This document shows, in pieces, positions 1 to 7,231 of a DNA stretch of 51,160 nt. The DNA comes from Acidimicrobiia bacterium (lineage in GTDB: Bacteria; Actinomycetota; Acidimicrobiia; Acidimicrobiales; Poriferisodalaceae). Every line of letters starts with the position of its first letter. Position 1 is the stretch's first letter. A program made the translations under genes and the position numbers. Under the pieces are notes generated by a model. The model was not told where the DNA came from. It saw nothing but the letters and a program-made list of their open reading frames with translations, and did not search any database. The stretch spans positions 1 through 51,160 of the forward strand of contig JAJDZE010000096.1 in NCBI GenBank assembly GCA_022824805.1, read 5' to 3'.

Positions 1-963
1 ATCGACACGCACGAGCTGCAACCCGGCGAAGTCCGGGTAGCGGTGCGGGCCTGCTCGCTCAACTACCACGACGTGTTCACCCGCCGAGGCATGCCCGGCA
101 TCAAGGTGCCGCTGCCCGGCATTCCCGGCTGCGACGCCGCCGGGCAAGTCGCCGAGCTCGGCCCAGATGTCGAGGGTTGGGCGGTGGGCGACCGGGTGCT
201 CGTGGACCCGGTGCGGTGGGATCGCGGCACCGGCAAGTTCTCGATGATCGGCGACACGCTGTGGGGCGCGTATGCCGAGTACGTCGTGGTGGCAGCAAGC
301 CAGCTGATTCCGCTGCCCGATGACGTTTCCTATGAAGATGCTTCGTGCCTGCCGGTGGCCTACGGCACGGCGCACCGGATGATGATCACCCGGGGCGAGG
401 TCGGCCCCGACGACTCGGTGCTGATCCTGGGCGCCAGCGGGGGAGTGGGCACTAGCGCGCTGCTCATCTCGAAGATGCGCGGTGCCAAGGTGATCGCTGC
501 TGCAGGAAGCGACGAGAAGTGCCAGCGCCTCGCTGACCTCGGTGCCGACGAAACCGTCAACTACTCCGAGGTCGACATCGCCCGGTACTGCCGTGAGCAG
601 ACCGGCGGCCTGTTCGGCGGGGGCGGTTACGACGTGGTGGTCAACTTCACGGGCGGCGACACTTGGGCGCGCTCGCTGCGCTGCGTGCGCCAAGGCGGGC
701 GCGTGCTCACCTGCGGGGCCACGGGCGGCTACGACCCGCCGACCGACCTGCGGTTCATCTGGACTGCCGAGATGGACATCCGAGGCTCCAACGGCTGGCA
801 GCGCAGCGATCTCGACGAGCTGCTGGCGATGGTGCAGACCCGCGAGCTGGCGCCGGTCATCGATTCGCTGGTGCCGCTGCCCGAGGGCGTGGAAGCGCAC
901 CGGGCCATGGAGGAGCGTCGGTTCTTCGGCAAGATCGTCATCACCGCAGACGCGCCGGTCTGA
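1..963 (+). CDS. MDR-family zinc-type alcohol dehydrogenase / quinone oxidoreductase, 5' truncated by window edge
   Basis: The reading frame is open from base 1, so the start lies outside the window; 320 codons are visible. The N-terminal GroES-like part contains LPGIPGCDAAGQV, and the Rossmann part contains the dinucleotide motif GASGGVG (about visible residue 144), followed by the usual KCQRLADLGAD stretch. These are hallmarks of medium-chain dehydrogenases/reductases using NAD(P)H. The four-cysteine structural zinc loop of classical alcohol dehydrogenases is absent and the catalytic GHE is replaced by GCD. A zinc-independent quinone-oxidoreductase or enoyl-reductase role is therefore more likely than alcohol oxidation. 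The stop TGA overlaps the ATG of the next gene by one base, so the two are probably translationally coupled. The substrate is unknown. Confidence 0.88.
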   Translation: MDTHELQPGEVRVAVRACSLNYHDVFTRRGMPGIKVPLPGIPGCDAAGQVAELGPDVEGWAVGDRVLVDPVRWDRGTGKFSMIGDTLWGAYAEYVVVAASQLIPLPDDVSYEDASCLPVAYGTAHRMMITRGEVGPDDSVLILGASGGVGTSALLISKMRGAKVIAAAGSDEKCQRLADLGADETVNYSEVDIARYCREQTGGLFGGGGYDVVVNFTGGDTWARSLRCVRQGGRVLTCGATGGYDPPTDLRFIWTAEMDIRGSNGWQRSDLDELLAMVQTRELAPVIDSLVPLPEGVEAHRAMEERRFFGKIVITADAPV

Positions 964-1847
964 TGGCGCATCCCGCCGCTAGCGGCGATGCCGCCGAGAG
1001 CGACGGCGAGGACTACGGCGTCATCGACTTCCGCTTCCGTCCCATCGGGTCACGCAGCTGGACACCGGAAACCACCTACCACTACCTCGAACGGATGGGC
1101 CTCGAGCCGTGCCCCAGCTTTGTCAACCAATCTCGCGACCAGATGTTCGCCGAGATGGACGAGGCCGGCATAGCGCTGGGCGTCATCGGCGTGCCCGGGC
1201 CGACGGGCATCCGCGGGCTGGACCCGACCGGCTCCGCCGAAATCCGCCAGATCGTCTCGGAGCATCCGGATCGGTTCGTGGGGTTCGGCTCGGTCGAGCC
1301 CAGCGACGTCGAGGCCGCCGTGTCAGCGGTCGGCGAACTCGCAGCCCAGGGCATGCGCGGCGTCACCGTGGATCCGTCCACCGCCCAGATCAGCCGCCGG
1401 TTTGACGACCGCGAGCTCTACCCGATCTACGAGGAGGCACAGCGCCTCGGGCTGATCGTGTCCACCACGATGAGCTGCCTGCTCGGGCCCTACCAAGACG
1501 ACTGCCGCCCCGAGTACGCCGACCACGTCGCCACCGACTTCGGGGGCCTCACTATCTCGATCCAGCACGGCGGCTGGCCGTACGTCCGCGAGACGCTCGG
1601 CGTGCTCTACAAGCAGCCCAATGTGGTCACCGTGCCCGGCCAGTACGTCCACTACGGCTTCCCCGGCTCTGACGACTACGTGACGGCGCTGGCTCGCCAG
1701 CTTCCCGACCAGATCCTGTTCGGCAGCGTGTATCCCAACTGCGGCCCGCTCACCGACCTGCGCGCCATCGTGGCCGGCTGGGAGCTGCCGCCACACATCG
1801 AGCGCAAGTACCTGCGCGACAACGCCGCCCGCGCCCTCGGCATCTGA
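963..1847 (+). CDS. Amidohydrolase-2-like TIM-barrel protein with degenerate metal site
   Basis: A 294-residue protein whose ATG shares one base with the upstream TGA. The fold matches the amidohydrolase 2 (ACMSD-like) family: a start around VIDFRFRP, a central barrel, a GFGSVEPSD segment, SIQHGGWPY near residue 200, and a C-terminal ILFGSVYP block followed by KYLRDNAARALGI. Active family members carry an HxH pair on the first strand and an Asp in the last GSDxP motif. Here the first strand reads FRFRP and the last motif reads GSVYP, so both metal-ligand positions are changed. The protein may use another mechanism or be a non-catalytic paralogue. Coupling to the upstream oxidoreductase suggests a shared catabolic step. 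The family assignment is solid; the activity is not. Confidence 0.85.
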   Translation: MAHPAASGDAAESDGEDYGVIDFRFRPIGSRSWTPETTYHYLERMGLEPCPSFVNQSRDQMFAEMDEAGIALGVIGVPGPTGIRGLDPTGSAEIRQIVSEHPDRFVGFGSVEPSDVEAAVSAVGELAAQGMRGVTVDPSTAQISRRFDDRELYPIYEEAQRLGLIVSTTMSCLLGPYQDDCRPEYADHVATDFGGLTISIQHGGWPYVRETLGVLYKQPNVVTVPGQYVHYGFPGSDDYVTALARQLPDQILFGSVYPNCGPLTDLRAIVAGWELPPHIERKYLRDNAARALGI

Positions 1848-1874
1848 ACACAGCGCGTCGCTGCGGACCGGCGG

Positions 1875-1949
1875 CTACACCGTGCAGGCGAAGTCGCGCA
1901 GGGCTGCGGTGGCTGCGATGTCGGGAACTCCGTGTGGCTGTGCGGTCAT
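1875..1949 (-). pseudogene. Orphan 3' end of an alpha/beta hydrolase gene (displaced tail)
   Basis: On the minus strand this 24-codon frame ends in IAATAALRDFACTV-stop. The intact hydrolase 2.4 kb away (4347-5420) ends YAATAAALRDFAYSV-stop. The DNA shares a 24-bp perfect match (1886-1909 with 4358-4381) and weaker similarity on either side. Similarity begins near 1931, only about 15 bp past the stop codon of the PIN-type gene 1946-2281, and runs to the stop at 1875. An ATG at 1947-1949 overlaps the PIN gene's stop (ATGA), but the peptide is far too short to be a hydrolase. It is best read as a displaced or duplicated gene end. Confidence 0.7.
1886..1909 (+). repeat. 24-bp direct repeat, left copy
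   Basis: Perfect 24-bp direct repeat of 4358-4381 (begins aggcgaagtcg, ends gggctgcgg). It lies within the last codons of the orphan hydrolase tail. The two copies bound a block of about 2.4 kb that contains only toxin-antitoxin genes and remnants. Confidence 0.85.
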
Positions 1950-2281
1950 GGCTCGATCCTGAGGTGTTGCGGGCAGAGTTCGTCGACCCGGATGCCAGCT
2001 TCCTGAAGAGCTGTTTGGTGCTCGGCGTAGTCGTTGTCGAGCGCGTTAGCAAGAACTGTCGGACCGGACTGCGAAGCGACAGCGGCCGCTGCGACAAACA
2101 TGCGATCGTCTGGATCGAAGCCTCGGAGGTCTTCGCTCGCGGGAAATTCGGCGAAGGTCCGCGTCGCGTGGGGTGTGAACTGCACACCGAGTCTCGGAGC
2201 CGTTCGCGATGCCCACACGAAGAACCGCTTGGCCGGCGAGTTGTGACTTCCAGCACCGACCAGTCGCTGGTATTCGCGCAT
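1946..2281 (-). pseudogene. C-terminal part of a PIN-like toxin, N-terminus missing
   Basis: A 111-codon frame (ATG 2279-2281) with IMREYQRLVG, FTPHATRTFAEFP and FDPDDRMFVAAA. From memory these match the middle and C-terminal part of an actinobacterial PIN-like protein family of about 150 residues. The expected first strand with its acidic VVDTN-type motif is absent upstream, so about 45-50 N-terminal residues appear to be missing. The frame continues upstream through seven more codons to a TGA at 2303-2305, and beyond it lies an in-frame HTH segment. This looks like a toxin damaged by deletion, although a short expressed product cannot be excluded. It is the last gene of the TA block before the hydrolase tail. 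Confidence 0.6.
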
Positions 2282-2302
2282 GATGTTCTGCTGTGTGAGC
2301 GC

Positions 2303-2437
2303 TCACACCAGCTTGCGCGACACCCCCGCCGCGCCCGCCAGCCCCTGCTGAGTCAATCCGAGCTGGTGCCGCCGGCTGGCGACCACGTTCGCCAGCGATC
2401 CCGGCGTGCGCACCACGAACGCTGCCGACGGCTCCAT
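2303..2437 (-). pseudogene. Truncated XRE/HipB-like HTH antitoxin fragment
   Basis: Too short for most gene finders: 44 codons from ATG 2435-2437 to TGA 2303-2305. It contains TPGSLANVVASRRHQLGLTQ, then QGLAGAAGVSRKLV, the first helices of a HipB/XRE helix-turn-helix in which recognition-helix residues normally continue after SRxW/LV. The frame stops in the middle of the domain. It is in the same frame as the PIN-like segment 1946-2281, separated by one TGA and seven codons. That geometry suggests a former antitoxin-toxin pair joined by a deletion. Confidence 0.55.
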
Positions 2438-2774
2438 AGCGCAGACCCTAGCTCGATATCACCGTCCGCATACACCGCAAGAAATGAAACCGCACGCATA
2501 CAAAAACAGCAGTGACACCGAACACACACGCACGACTGTTCGACGCGCTATCTGCCTGTCGACGTCAGCCGCGGACTGATTTTCGACTTCGGGTTGCCGT
2601 CCTGGTGGCGGCGCGTGCTGGCGTTGCTCCAGCGCTCTCGGAATCCCAAGCGCGTTCGAAATCTGGCCTTCGGCTGACGGTGCCGCCAAGGATCCGCGTT
2701 CCCATCGTTGCGGCCGGTCACTGCTCGGGCAGGGCGTCCTCGGGGGTCTGGGCGACGGGGTGCCCGAGTCTGGC
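2438..2774. other. Intergenic stretch with no recognisable gene
   Basis: No frame on either strand has coding character or a recognisable domain; the long open frames are GC-driven shadows of vapC. The stretch separates the HTH/PIN remnant from vapC and probably contains eroded TA-island DNA plus the upstream region of the HTH fragment. I see no convincing promoter or terminator. Confidence 0.4.
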
Positions 2775-3212
2775 TCAGCGGCCCCTGGCAGGGTTGAACC
2801 AGATGAGGTTGTCGAACCGGGCGAAGCCGGCGTCGGCGGTGGCAACGCGTGCGCCGTAGGTCAGGGCGAGCGACGCGATCCAAGCGTCGGGCACCAGATT
2901 CCCGGCAATGTGGGAGTCGTTCTTGGCGAACTGTGCGAGCTGGCGCCAGGTTGCGTCGGTGCCGTTCAGGGAACTGTTCGCGGGGGATGTTCTCAGGGTT
3001 TCCGCGAATGCCAGGGCGGCCGGCATCGGAGCGGGGTCGGAGAAGATACGGCGGTGAGTTGTCACCCTCAAGAACCCGGTAAGCACTACGTCGGGAAGCA
3101 GCAGCGGTTCGGCGTCGGCTATGACCGAGTCGAGCCAGTCGGCGAAGGGTTGATGCTCGCTGGTGTCACGGTGAAATGCGTATACCAAGACGTTGACATC
3201 AGGCAGGATCAT
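2775..3212 (-). CDS. vapC: VapC-type PIN-domain ribonuclease toxin
   Basis: A 145-residue protein beginning MILPDVNVLVYAFHRD, with the first PIN acidic residue (D5). Further acidic positions lie in the middle (LVPDAWIASLAL) and near the C-terminus (ATADAGFARF), which together form the Mg2+-binding PIN active site. VapC toxins cut tRNA or rRNA and arrest translation when not bound by VapB. The ATG overlaps the vapB stop by four bases (ATGA), the usual coupled antitoxin-toxin order. The length is typical. It belongs to the TA block behind the hydrolase. The RNA target cannot be inferred. Confidence 0.9.
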   Translation of the reverse strand: MILPDVNVLVYAFHRDTSEHQPFADWLDSVIADAEPLLLPDVVLTGFLRVTTHRRIFSDPAPMPAALAFAETLRTSPANSSLNGTDATWRQLAQFAKNDSHIAGNLVPDAWIASLALTYGARVATADAGFARFDNLIWFNPARGR

Positions 3213-3451
3213 CGAATGCCGTCTGCGTCGAGCGCTTCCGCGACTGCCGACCTGTCAGACAGATCAACCAGCAGAGTGCCGCCTGCACCCCCATAACGGT
3301 CGAGCGAAGCAGTCGAACCTTCGTTGTCTGGTTCCCTCAACGCCATGTGAAGAGCCTCCACTACCAGCGCTGTGAACGTGCAGCCGCGCTCTTGTGCACG
3401 ACGCTTGGCCTCTTCGCCCAGACCATCAGGCAGATTGATGGTCGTTCGCAT
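3209..3451 (-). CDS. vapB: VapB-type ribbon-helix-helix antitoxin
   Basis: An 80-residue protein starting MRTTINLPDGLGEEAKRRA, the N-terminal beta strand and helices of a ribbon-helix-helix DNA-binding antitoxin. The C-terminal half (STASLDRYGG onward) is the toxin-wrapping tail. The frame extends four codons upstream to another start, but the ATG at 3449-3451 lies 7 nt from a -10-like TATGCT (3459-3464), which suits a leaderless mRNA and decides the start. It overlaps vapC by four bases. RHH antitoxins normally repress their own operon together with the toxin. Confidence 0.88.
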   Translation of the reverse strand: MRTTINLPDGLGEEAKRRAQERGCTFTALVVEALHMALREPDNEGSTASLDRYGGAGGTLLVDLSDRSAVAEALDADGIR

Positions 3452-3458
3452 ATGTCTA

Positions 3459-3464
3459 AGCATA
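3459..3464 (-). promoter_or_regulatory. -10 promoter element of vapBC
   Basis: TATGCT on the minus strand, 7 nt before the vapB ATG. Ten bases around it (ctaagcatac on the plus strand) are identical to the element in front of mazE. No good -35 is visible. This is consistent with a leaderless transcript. Confidence 0.5.
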
Positions 3465-3598
3465 CACCTCGTTGATCGTTGCTCGGCACTGTCCGGTTTG
3501 ACAGGCGCCGCGGTGGTCGAGGGGGGCTGAGCTAGGGGTGCTCTTGAGGACTTGTGTCGGTCCGGTGCCTTGCTTGCTGCCGCGCTCGGGAGGGTGCT

Positions 3599-3614
3599 CG
3601 AATCACGCCGGGTT
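3599..3614 (+). repeat. 16-bp dispersed repeat, copy 1
   Basis: The bases cgaatcacgccgggtt recur exactly at 40123-40138, again in intergenic DNA. Similarity continues loosely for about 30 bp. Just downstream, gtcagtcccctgac forms a small 5-bp hairpin (around 3633-3646). It may be a short dispersed element or a terminus of a lost mobile element. Confidence 0.35.
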
Positions 3615-3652
3615 AGGAACGTCCCAGGGTGAGTCAGTCCCCTGACACGGCG

Positions 3653-3973
3653 TTAGCAATCGATGGCGATAGTGAGGGCTTCGCACACCTGTGAGAGGCG
3701 GTCAGGCGTGAGCGTGCAGACGCGTTCGGTCAGATCACCGATGGGCACCACGCCGATGTTGTCGAGGCTTGCGGCGCATTCCTGGGGCACACCGTCCTGG
3801 CGGTCGAGGTGCACCTCGGTCGGGATGTTGCGGATTGTGCGGGTCAGCGGTACGGCGATGACGCGGTCGAGCACACCGATAGCTGCGTCACGGGTCATCA
3901 CCAGATACGGCCGGCGACCGGCCTCTTCGTGCTCACCCCACCAGACTTCCCCGCGACGTGGATTGGTCACCAC
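3653..3973 (-). CDS. mazF: MazF/PemK-type endoribonuclease toxin
   Basis: A 106-residue protein with the MazF fold signature: RRGEVWWGEHEEAGRRPYLV at the N-terminus, then VIAVPLTRTIRNIPTEV with the conserved Pro-Leu-Thr strand, GVPQECAASLDNI and the C-terminal helix LTPDRLSQVCEAL. MazF toxins cleave mRNA or rRNA at short sequence motifs. The start is GTG (3971-3973), overlapping the last codons of the antitoxin gene by 7 bp; a second GTG follows directly. It is the second complete TA module in the island. It is well preserved and probably functional. Confidence 0.9.
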   Translation of the reverse strand: MVTNPRRGEVWWGEHEEAGRRPYLVMTRDAAIGVLDRVIAVPLTRTIRNIPTEVHLDRQDGVPQECAASLDNIGVVPIGDLTERVCTLTPDRLSQVCEALTIAIDC

Positions 3974-4221
3974 GGCTCCTCGAGTATCGAGCTGCGCAGG
4001 TGTGCCCGTGCTGCACGCAATTCGTCACTGGTTGGCGGTACGCGACGGTACCCGTCGACAATGGCGCGATCGATCTCGTGGCGGAGGCATTCAGCCGTGA
4101 CCGACTCCACGCCCGCCCTCACGGCCGCGGCGCGAGATTCGAAGATCCCTGCGGTGACGAGATGGTCCAACTGCGTCAAGAGCGAGTTGGGCAGTCGAAC
4201 CGCAATCTGCGTGGTTGACAT
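3967..4221 (-). CDS. mazE: Ribbon-helix-helix antitoxin paired with MazF
   Basis: An 84-residue protein starting MSTTQIAVRLPNSLLTQLD, an RHH strand-helix-helix domain, followed by ESRAAAVRAGVESVTAE and a charged C-terminal tail for toxin binding. It is the CopG/RHH kind of MazE partner common in Actinomycetota rather than the AbrB kind. The ATG lies 6 nt after TATGCT (4228-4233), indicating a leaderless start. A palindromic stretch, ccaatttggttgccaa (4234-4249), directly upstream could be its operator. Its 3' end overlaps mazF. Confidence 0.85.
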   Translation of the reverse strand: MSTTQIAVRLPNSLLTQLDHLVTAGIFESRAAAVRAGVESVTAECLRHEIDRAIVDGYRRVPPTSDELRAARAHLRSSILEEPW

Positions 4222-4227
4222 GCACTA

Positions 4228-4249
4228 AGCATACCAATTTGGTTGCCAA
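4228..4249 (-). promoter_or_regulatory. mazEF promoter and likely operator
   Basis: The minus strand carries TATGCT (4228-4233), 6 nt before the mazE ATG. Immediately upstream is an interrupted palindrome built from TTGG/CCAA half-sites (4234-4249). This is the usual position for autoregulation by an RHH antitoxin. The -10 surroundings match those of vapB. Confidence 0.45.
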
Positions 4250-4346
4250 CAACTGATTCACGTTGCATTCACTTCCGCCGGTGCAGAGCGCAGGCCGGCT
4301 ACCCGCAAGCACGCCGGGGATGGGCGTGGCGGCTGCGGCTCGGCAT

Positions 4347-5420
4347 CTACACGGAATAGGCGAAGTCGCGCAGGGCTGCGGCGGTTGCCGCGTACACCTC
4401 GGGCATCGCGCCCCGGAAGATCACGTCGCCTGCATGGCAGGTGCCGTTGACCGTGCGGGCCTGCACGCTGTTGCCTGCCGCCGCCAGCTTGCGGTAGTAG
4501 GCAAGTCCCTCGTCGCGCAGCGGGTCGAGCTCGTTCACCGAGATGACGTGCGGCGGCAGTCCGGTCAGATCGTCCGCGCTGGCATGCAGCGGCCACGCCA
4601 GCGGGTTGGTCCGGTCTGGCCCGCCGAGGTCGTACACCTTGGCGATGCCGCCCATGTTCTCGCAGTCGAGGAAGTACTGGTTGTTCTCATGCAGCGACGG
4701 CAGGTCGGCAGGCGGGTCCGCATACGTCCCCGAGATGTATGGGCACTGCGCGAACACGCCGTCGATCATGTCGAGACAGCCGTCGCGCTTGGCCTTGAGC
4801 GCAGTGGCGAGGGTCAGGTTCCCGCCGCCCGATTCGCCCGAGACGGTGATGGTCGACACGCCCAGGGCGTCCTTGTTGGCGGCAACCCACCGCAGGCCCG
4901 ACGCGCAGTCGTTCAGGCCGGCGGGGAATGGGTGGTTGCCCAGCTCGCCGCCGCCGTTGCGGAACTCCACGCCGACAGCGACCAGCCCGAGCGCCGCCAG
5001 CTCGTCCCGCCAGCGGACATAGGACTGCCCCGATGCCTTCAGCAGCACCATCCCGCCGCCGTGGATGTGGTAGACGCACGGCTGCGGGCCCGCAGCGTCA
5101 GTCTGGTTGTGGATGTAGAGGTTGATGTCGTTGCCGTCGACGCCGCTGATCACCTCGGTTCGCGACTCCACGCCTTCGACGGGCGGCAAGCTTCCGAAGA
5201 GTGCGTCGAAGAGCATCTCGAAGCCGGGCTCGGCCTCATTGACCCAGGCGTACAGATCCTCCATCGACGTCTCCGCCGTTGCGGGCGACGGCTCGCCGTG
5301 TCCGCCCATGCCGACCATCTCCAGCACGCCGATCATGCGCGGGTCTGCACGCGGATCGTCGGCAATGGTCATGTCGGGGTCGCCCAGCCGTCCGGGACGA
5401 TGTACTGCTGCGGTGCTCAT
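4347..5420 (-). CDS. Alpha/beta hydrolase fold-3 (HSL-family) esterase
   Basis: A 357-residue protein. It carries the oxyanion-hole motif HGGG (YHIHGGGMVLL), the nucleophile elbow GESGGG (VSGESGGGNLTLA), the acid in NELDPLRDEG and the base in NGTCHAGDV. This is the hormone-sensitive-lipase order of the catalytic triad, so it should hydrolyse carboxylic esters in the cytoplasm. The ATG at 5418-5420 is chosen because a purine-rich gggagaagga lies about 7 nt upstream; the longer upstream frame is low-complexity Arg/Thr sequence. A 3'-terminal copy of this gene recurs at 1875-1931, beyond the TA block that follows the gene. The physiological ester is unknown. Confidence 0.9.
   Translation of the reverse strand: MSTAAVHRPGRLGDPDMTIADDPRADPRMIGVLEMVGMGGHGEPSPATAETSMEDLYAWVNEAEPGFEMLFDALFGSLPPVEGVESRTEVISGVDGNDINLYIHNQTDAAGPQPCVYHIHGGGMVLLKASGQSYVRWRDELAALGLVAVGVEFRNGGGELGNHPFPAGLNDCASGLRWVAANKDALGVSTITVSGESGGGNLTLATALKAKRDGCLDMIDGVFAQCPYISGTYADPPADLPSLHENNQYFLDCENMGGIAKVYDLGGPDRTNPLAWPLHASADDLTGLPPHVISVNELDPLRDEGLAYYRKLAAAGNSVQARTVNGTCHAGDVIFRGAMPEVYAATAAALRDFAYSV
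4358..4381 (+). repeat. 24-bp direct repeat, right copy
   Basis: Lies inside the last codons of the intact hydrolase gene and is identical to 1886-1909. See the finding on the TA island. Confidence 0.85.
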
Positions 5421-5572
5421 GGGTGTTCCTTCTCCCTGCCGGACGACGCCATGTCGCCATGCTGTGCCGCTGACAGTAGTCAAGGCCGCGCCCGCTCTTG
5501 TTGGGCCTGCTCTCGTTGGATTCGTCTCGGCGAGATGAGCCACACGTCGCGGTGGCCTGAAGCGCCGGAAGC

Positions 5573-7225
5573 TCACTCCCTATCGACGGGGGAGGCGCCG
5601 CCAGGATCGTGAGTGAGCAAGCCCCGAGCGACATCCCGAGCATCGTCGAGGTTGGCGACTCTGTGATCCGGTGGGATTCGCCGCAGCACGTTCAGCGACT
5701 CGAGCGTGGCGGCCGGTGCGCCGTCGAGCGCCATGACAAGGCAGTGCACGCCCTCGGCGGTGGCGGTGTCGATGAGCTGCTCGATGACCAGTGCAGCGCT
5801 GTCGTCGATGTAGTCGGTCTCGGAGAAGTCCAAGATGACGACCTCGTGGCCGACGATGTCGTCGCCGATGGTGCGGATGAGCTTGCTTGAAGATGCCACG
5901 GTGAAGCTGCCGCGCAGCTTGACGATGCCGGTGCGTGCCGAATAGGGGGCGATCTCGGCTGCTGCAACGCTCTGTTCGGCCAGAAAGACCTGGTCGAGCA
6001 GCGGTACCGACACGACGCTGTCGAGCTGGAGGCGTTCGAATTGGCGGGCGCCGATCATGCCGGCCACGATCAGCCCGACCGCCACCGCCGTCACCAAGTC
6101 GACGAACAGCATGATGCTGAGCGTCGTCAGCATGATCAGCAGGTGCTCGCGCTGCACCCGGTGGAGCCGGGCGAAGAAGCGCCAGTCGATGAGCTGCCAG
6201 CCGAAGATCACCAGCACACCCGCCAGCGCTGCGTGCGGCAGGAAGGCGAGAGAGCGCGCGAAGCCCAGCACGATCGCCAGCAAAGCGAGCGACCTGACGA
6301 CGACGGCGACACGCGTGGTCGCACCTGAGCGCACAGCGATCATGGTCGGGATGAACGACTGGTGACCCGCCAGCCCGCCCACCATGCCAGCAGCGACATT
6401 CCCGGCGCCGAGCATGACGAGACTCCGATCGGGGTCGAGCTGGGAGCGTGTCTGCGCGTCGGTGGCGAAGATCGAGAGCAACGCCCGCACCGTGCTCAGC
6501 AGGGCAATGGCGAGCGCCGGGGTCACTGCTTCGGCCAGGAATCCCGGTGACAGCACCGGCGCCGCCAGATCGGGCAGGCCGGTCGGCAGGTCATCGAGCG
6601 TCGCGACATCGCTCAGCCACAAGATGCTCAGCAGCGTGCCGGCGGCCAAGCCCACGAGCATCGCCGGCACCTTGGCACGAAGTCGCTTGGGCCACCCGAG
6701 CGCCACGGCCAAGGTGACCGCACCGATGGACAGTGCCGCAGGGTCGAAGCTCGCGAAGGCATCCGGCCACTCACGCACTGCCGTCGCCGGCTTGGCGAGC
6801 CACACGGACTGGCCGAGAAACGAGCGGACCATCGAGACGATGATCAGGACGCCGACGCCGGACGTGAAGCCTGCGATGACCGAGTACGGCGTGTAGGCCA
6901 CGAACCTGGCCAGCCGCAAGAGTCCCAGCGCAACCTGCATGAGCCCGGCCAGCATCACGATGGTGAGCGCCTTGGCGAGGCTGTCCGCGTAGGTCGCGAC
7001 TACCACCGCCATCGGTATGGCAGTCACGCTTGAGATGTCGCCCATCTGGGGGCGGCTCCGTTCGAAGACCCCGACAAAGAGCCCGACTGTGGCGGCTGCG
7101 TAGATGCCGCTGGTCGCGTCCAGCCCGGCGACCACGCCGAAGGCGACCGACGGCGTCAACACGACCAGTGCCGACATCAGGCCGCCGAGAACGTCGCCCC
7201 GGAGCGACTGGAGGCCGTAGCGCAT
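5573..7225 (-). CDS. SulP/SLC26-family anion transporter with C-terminal STAS domain
   Basis: A 550-residue integral membrane protein. It begins RYGLQSLRGDVLGGLMSALVVL and continues through about ten hydrophobic segments, including the SulP-typical GLYAA-like SGIYAAATVGLF, GFTSGVGVLI and GNVAAGMVGGLAGH. The last 120 residues form a STAS domain (TGIVKLRGSFTVASS, then VVILDFSETDYIDDSAALVIEQL). SulP proteins move sulfate, bicarbonate or dicarboxylates; the sequence does not tell which. An ATG at 7225 is preferred over the TTG one codon earlier. It lies 6 nt after the stop of a 30-codon ORF that itself overlaps the ABC gene 7321-10248, so it is probably the distal gene of the peptide-export operon. 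Confidence 0.88.
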   Translation of the reverse strand: MRYGLQSLRGDVLGGLMSALVVLTPSVAFGVVAGLDATSGIYAAATVGLFVGVFERSRPQMGDISSVTAIPMAVVVATYADSLAKALTIVMLAGLMQVALGLLRLARFVAYTPYSVIAGFTSGVGVLIIVSMVRSFLGQSVWLAKPATAVREWPDAFASFDPAALSIGAVTLAVALGWPKRLRAKVPAMLVGLAAGTLLSILWLSDVATLDDLPTGLPDLAAPVLSPGFLAEAVTPALAIALLSTVRALLSIFATDAQTRSQLDPDRSLVMLGAGNVAAGMVGGLAGHQSFIPTMIAVRSGATTRVAVVVRSLALLAIVLGFARSLAFLPHAALAGVLVIFGWQLIDWRFFARLHRVQREHLLIMLTTLSIMLFVDLVTAVAVGLIVAGMIGARQFERLQLDSVVSVPLLDQVFLAEQSVAAAEIAPYSARTGIVKLRGSFTVASSSKLIRTIGDDIVGHEVVILDFSETDYIDDSAALVIEQLIDTATAEGVHCLVMALDGAPAATLESLNVLRRIPPDHRVANLDDARDVARGLLTHDPGGASPVDRE

Positions 7226-7231
7226 CAAGCG

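Noticed and set aside
1750..2256. Long minus-strand open frame overlapping the PIN remnant
   Set aside because: Arg/Ser-rich composition and no domain; the real signals in this stretch lie in the 1946-2281 frame.
4263..5612. 449-codon plus-strand frame over the hydrolase gene
   Set aside because: It is the complement of a protein with clear catalytic motifs; high GC keeps the opposite strand open.
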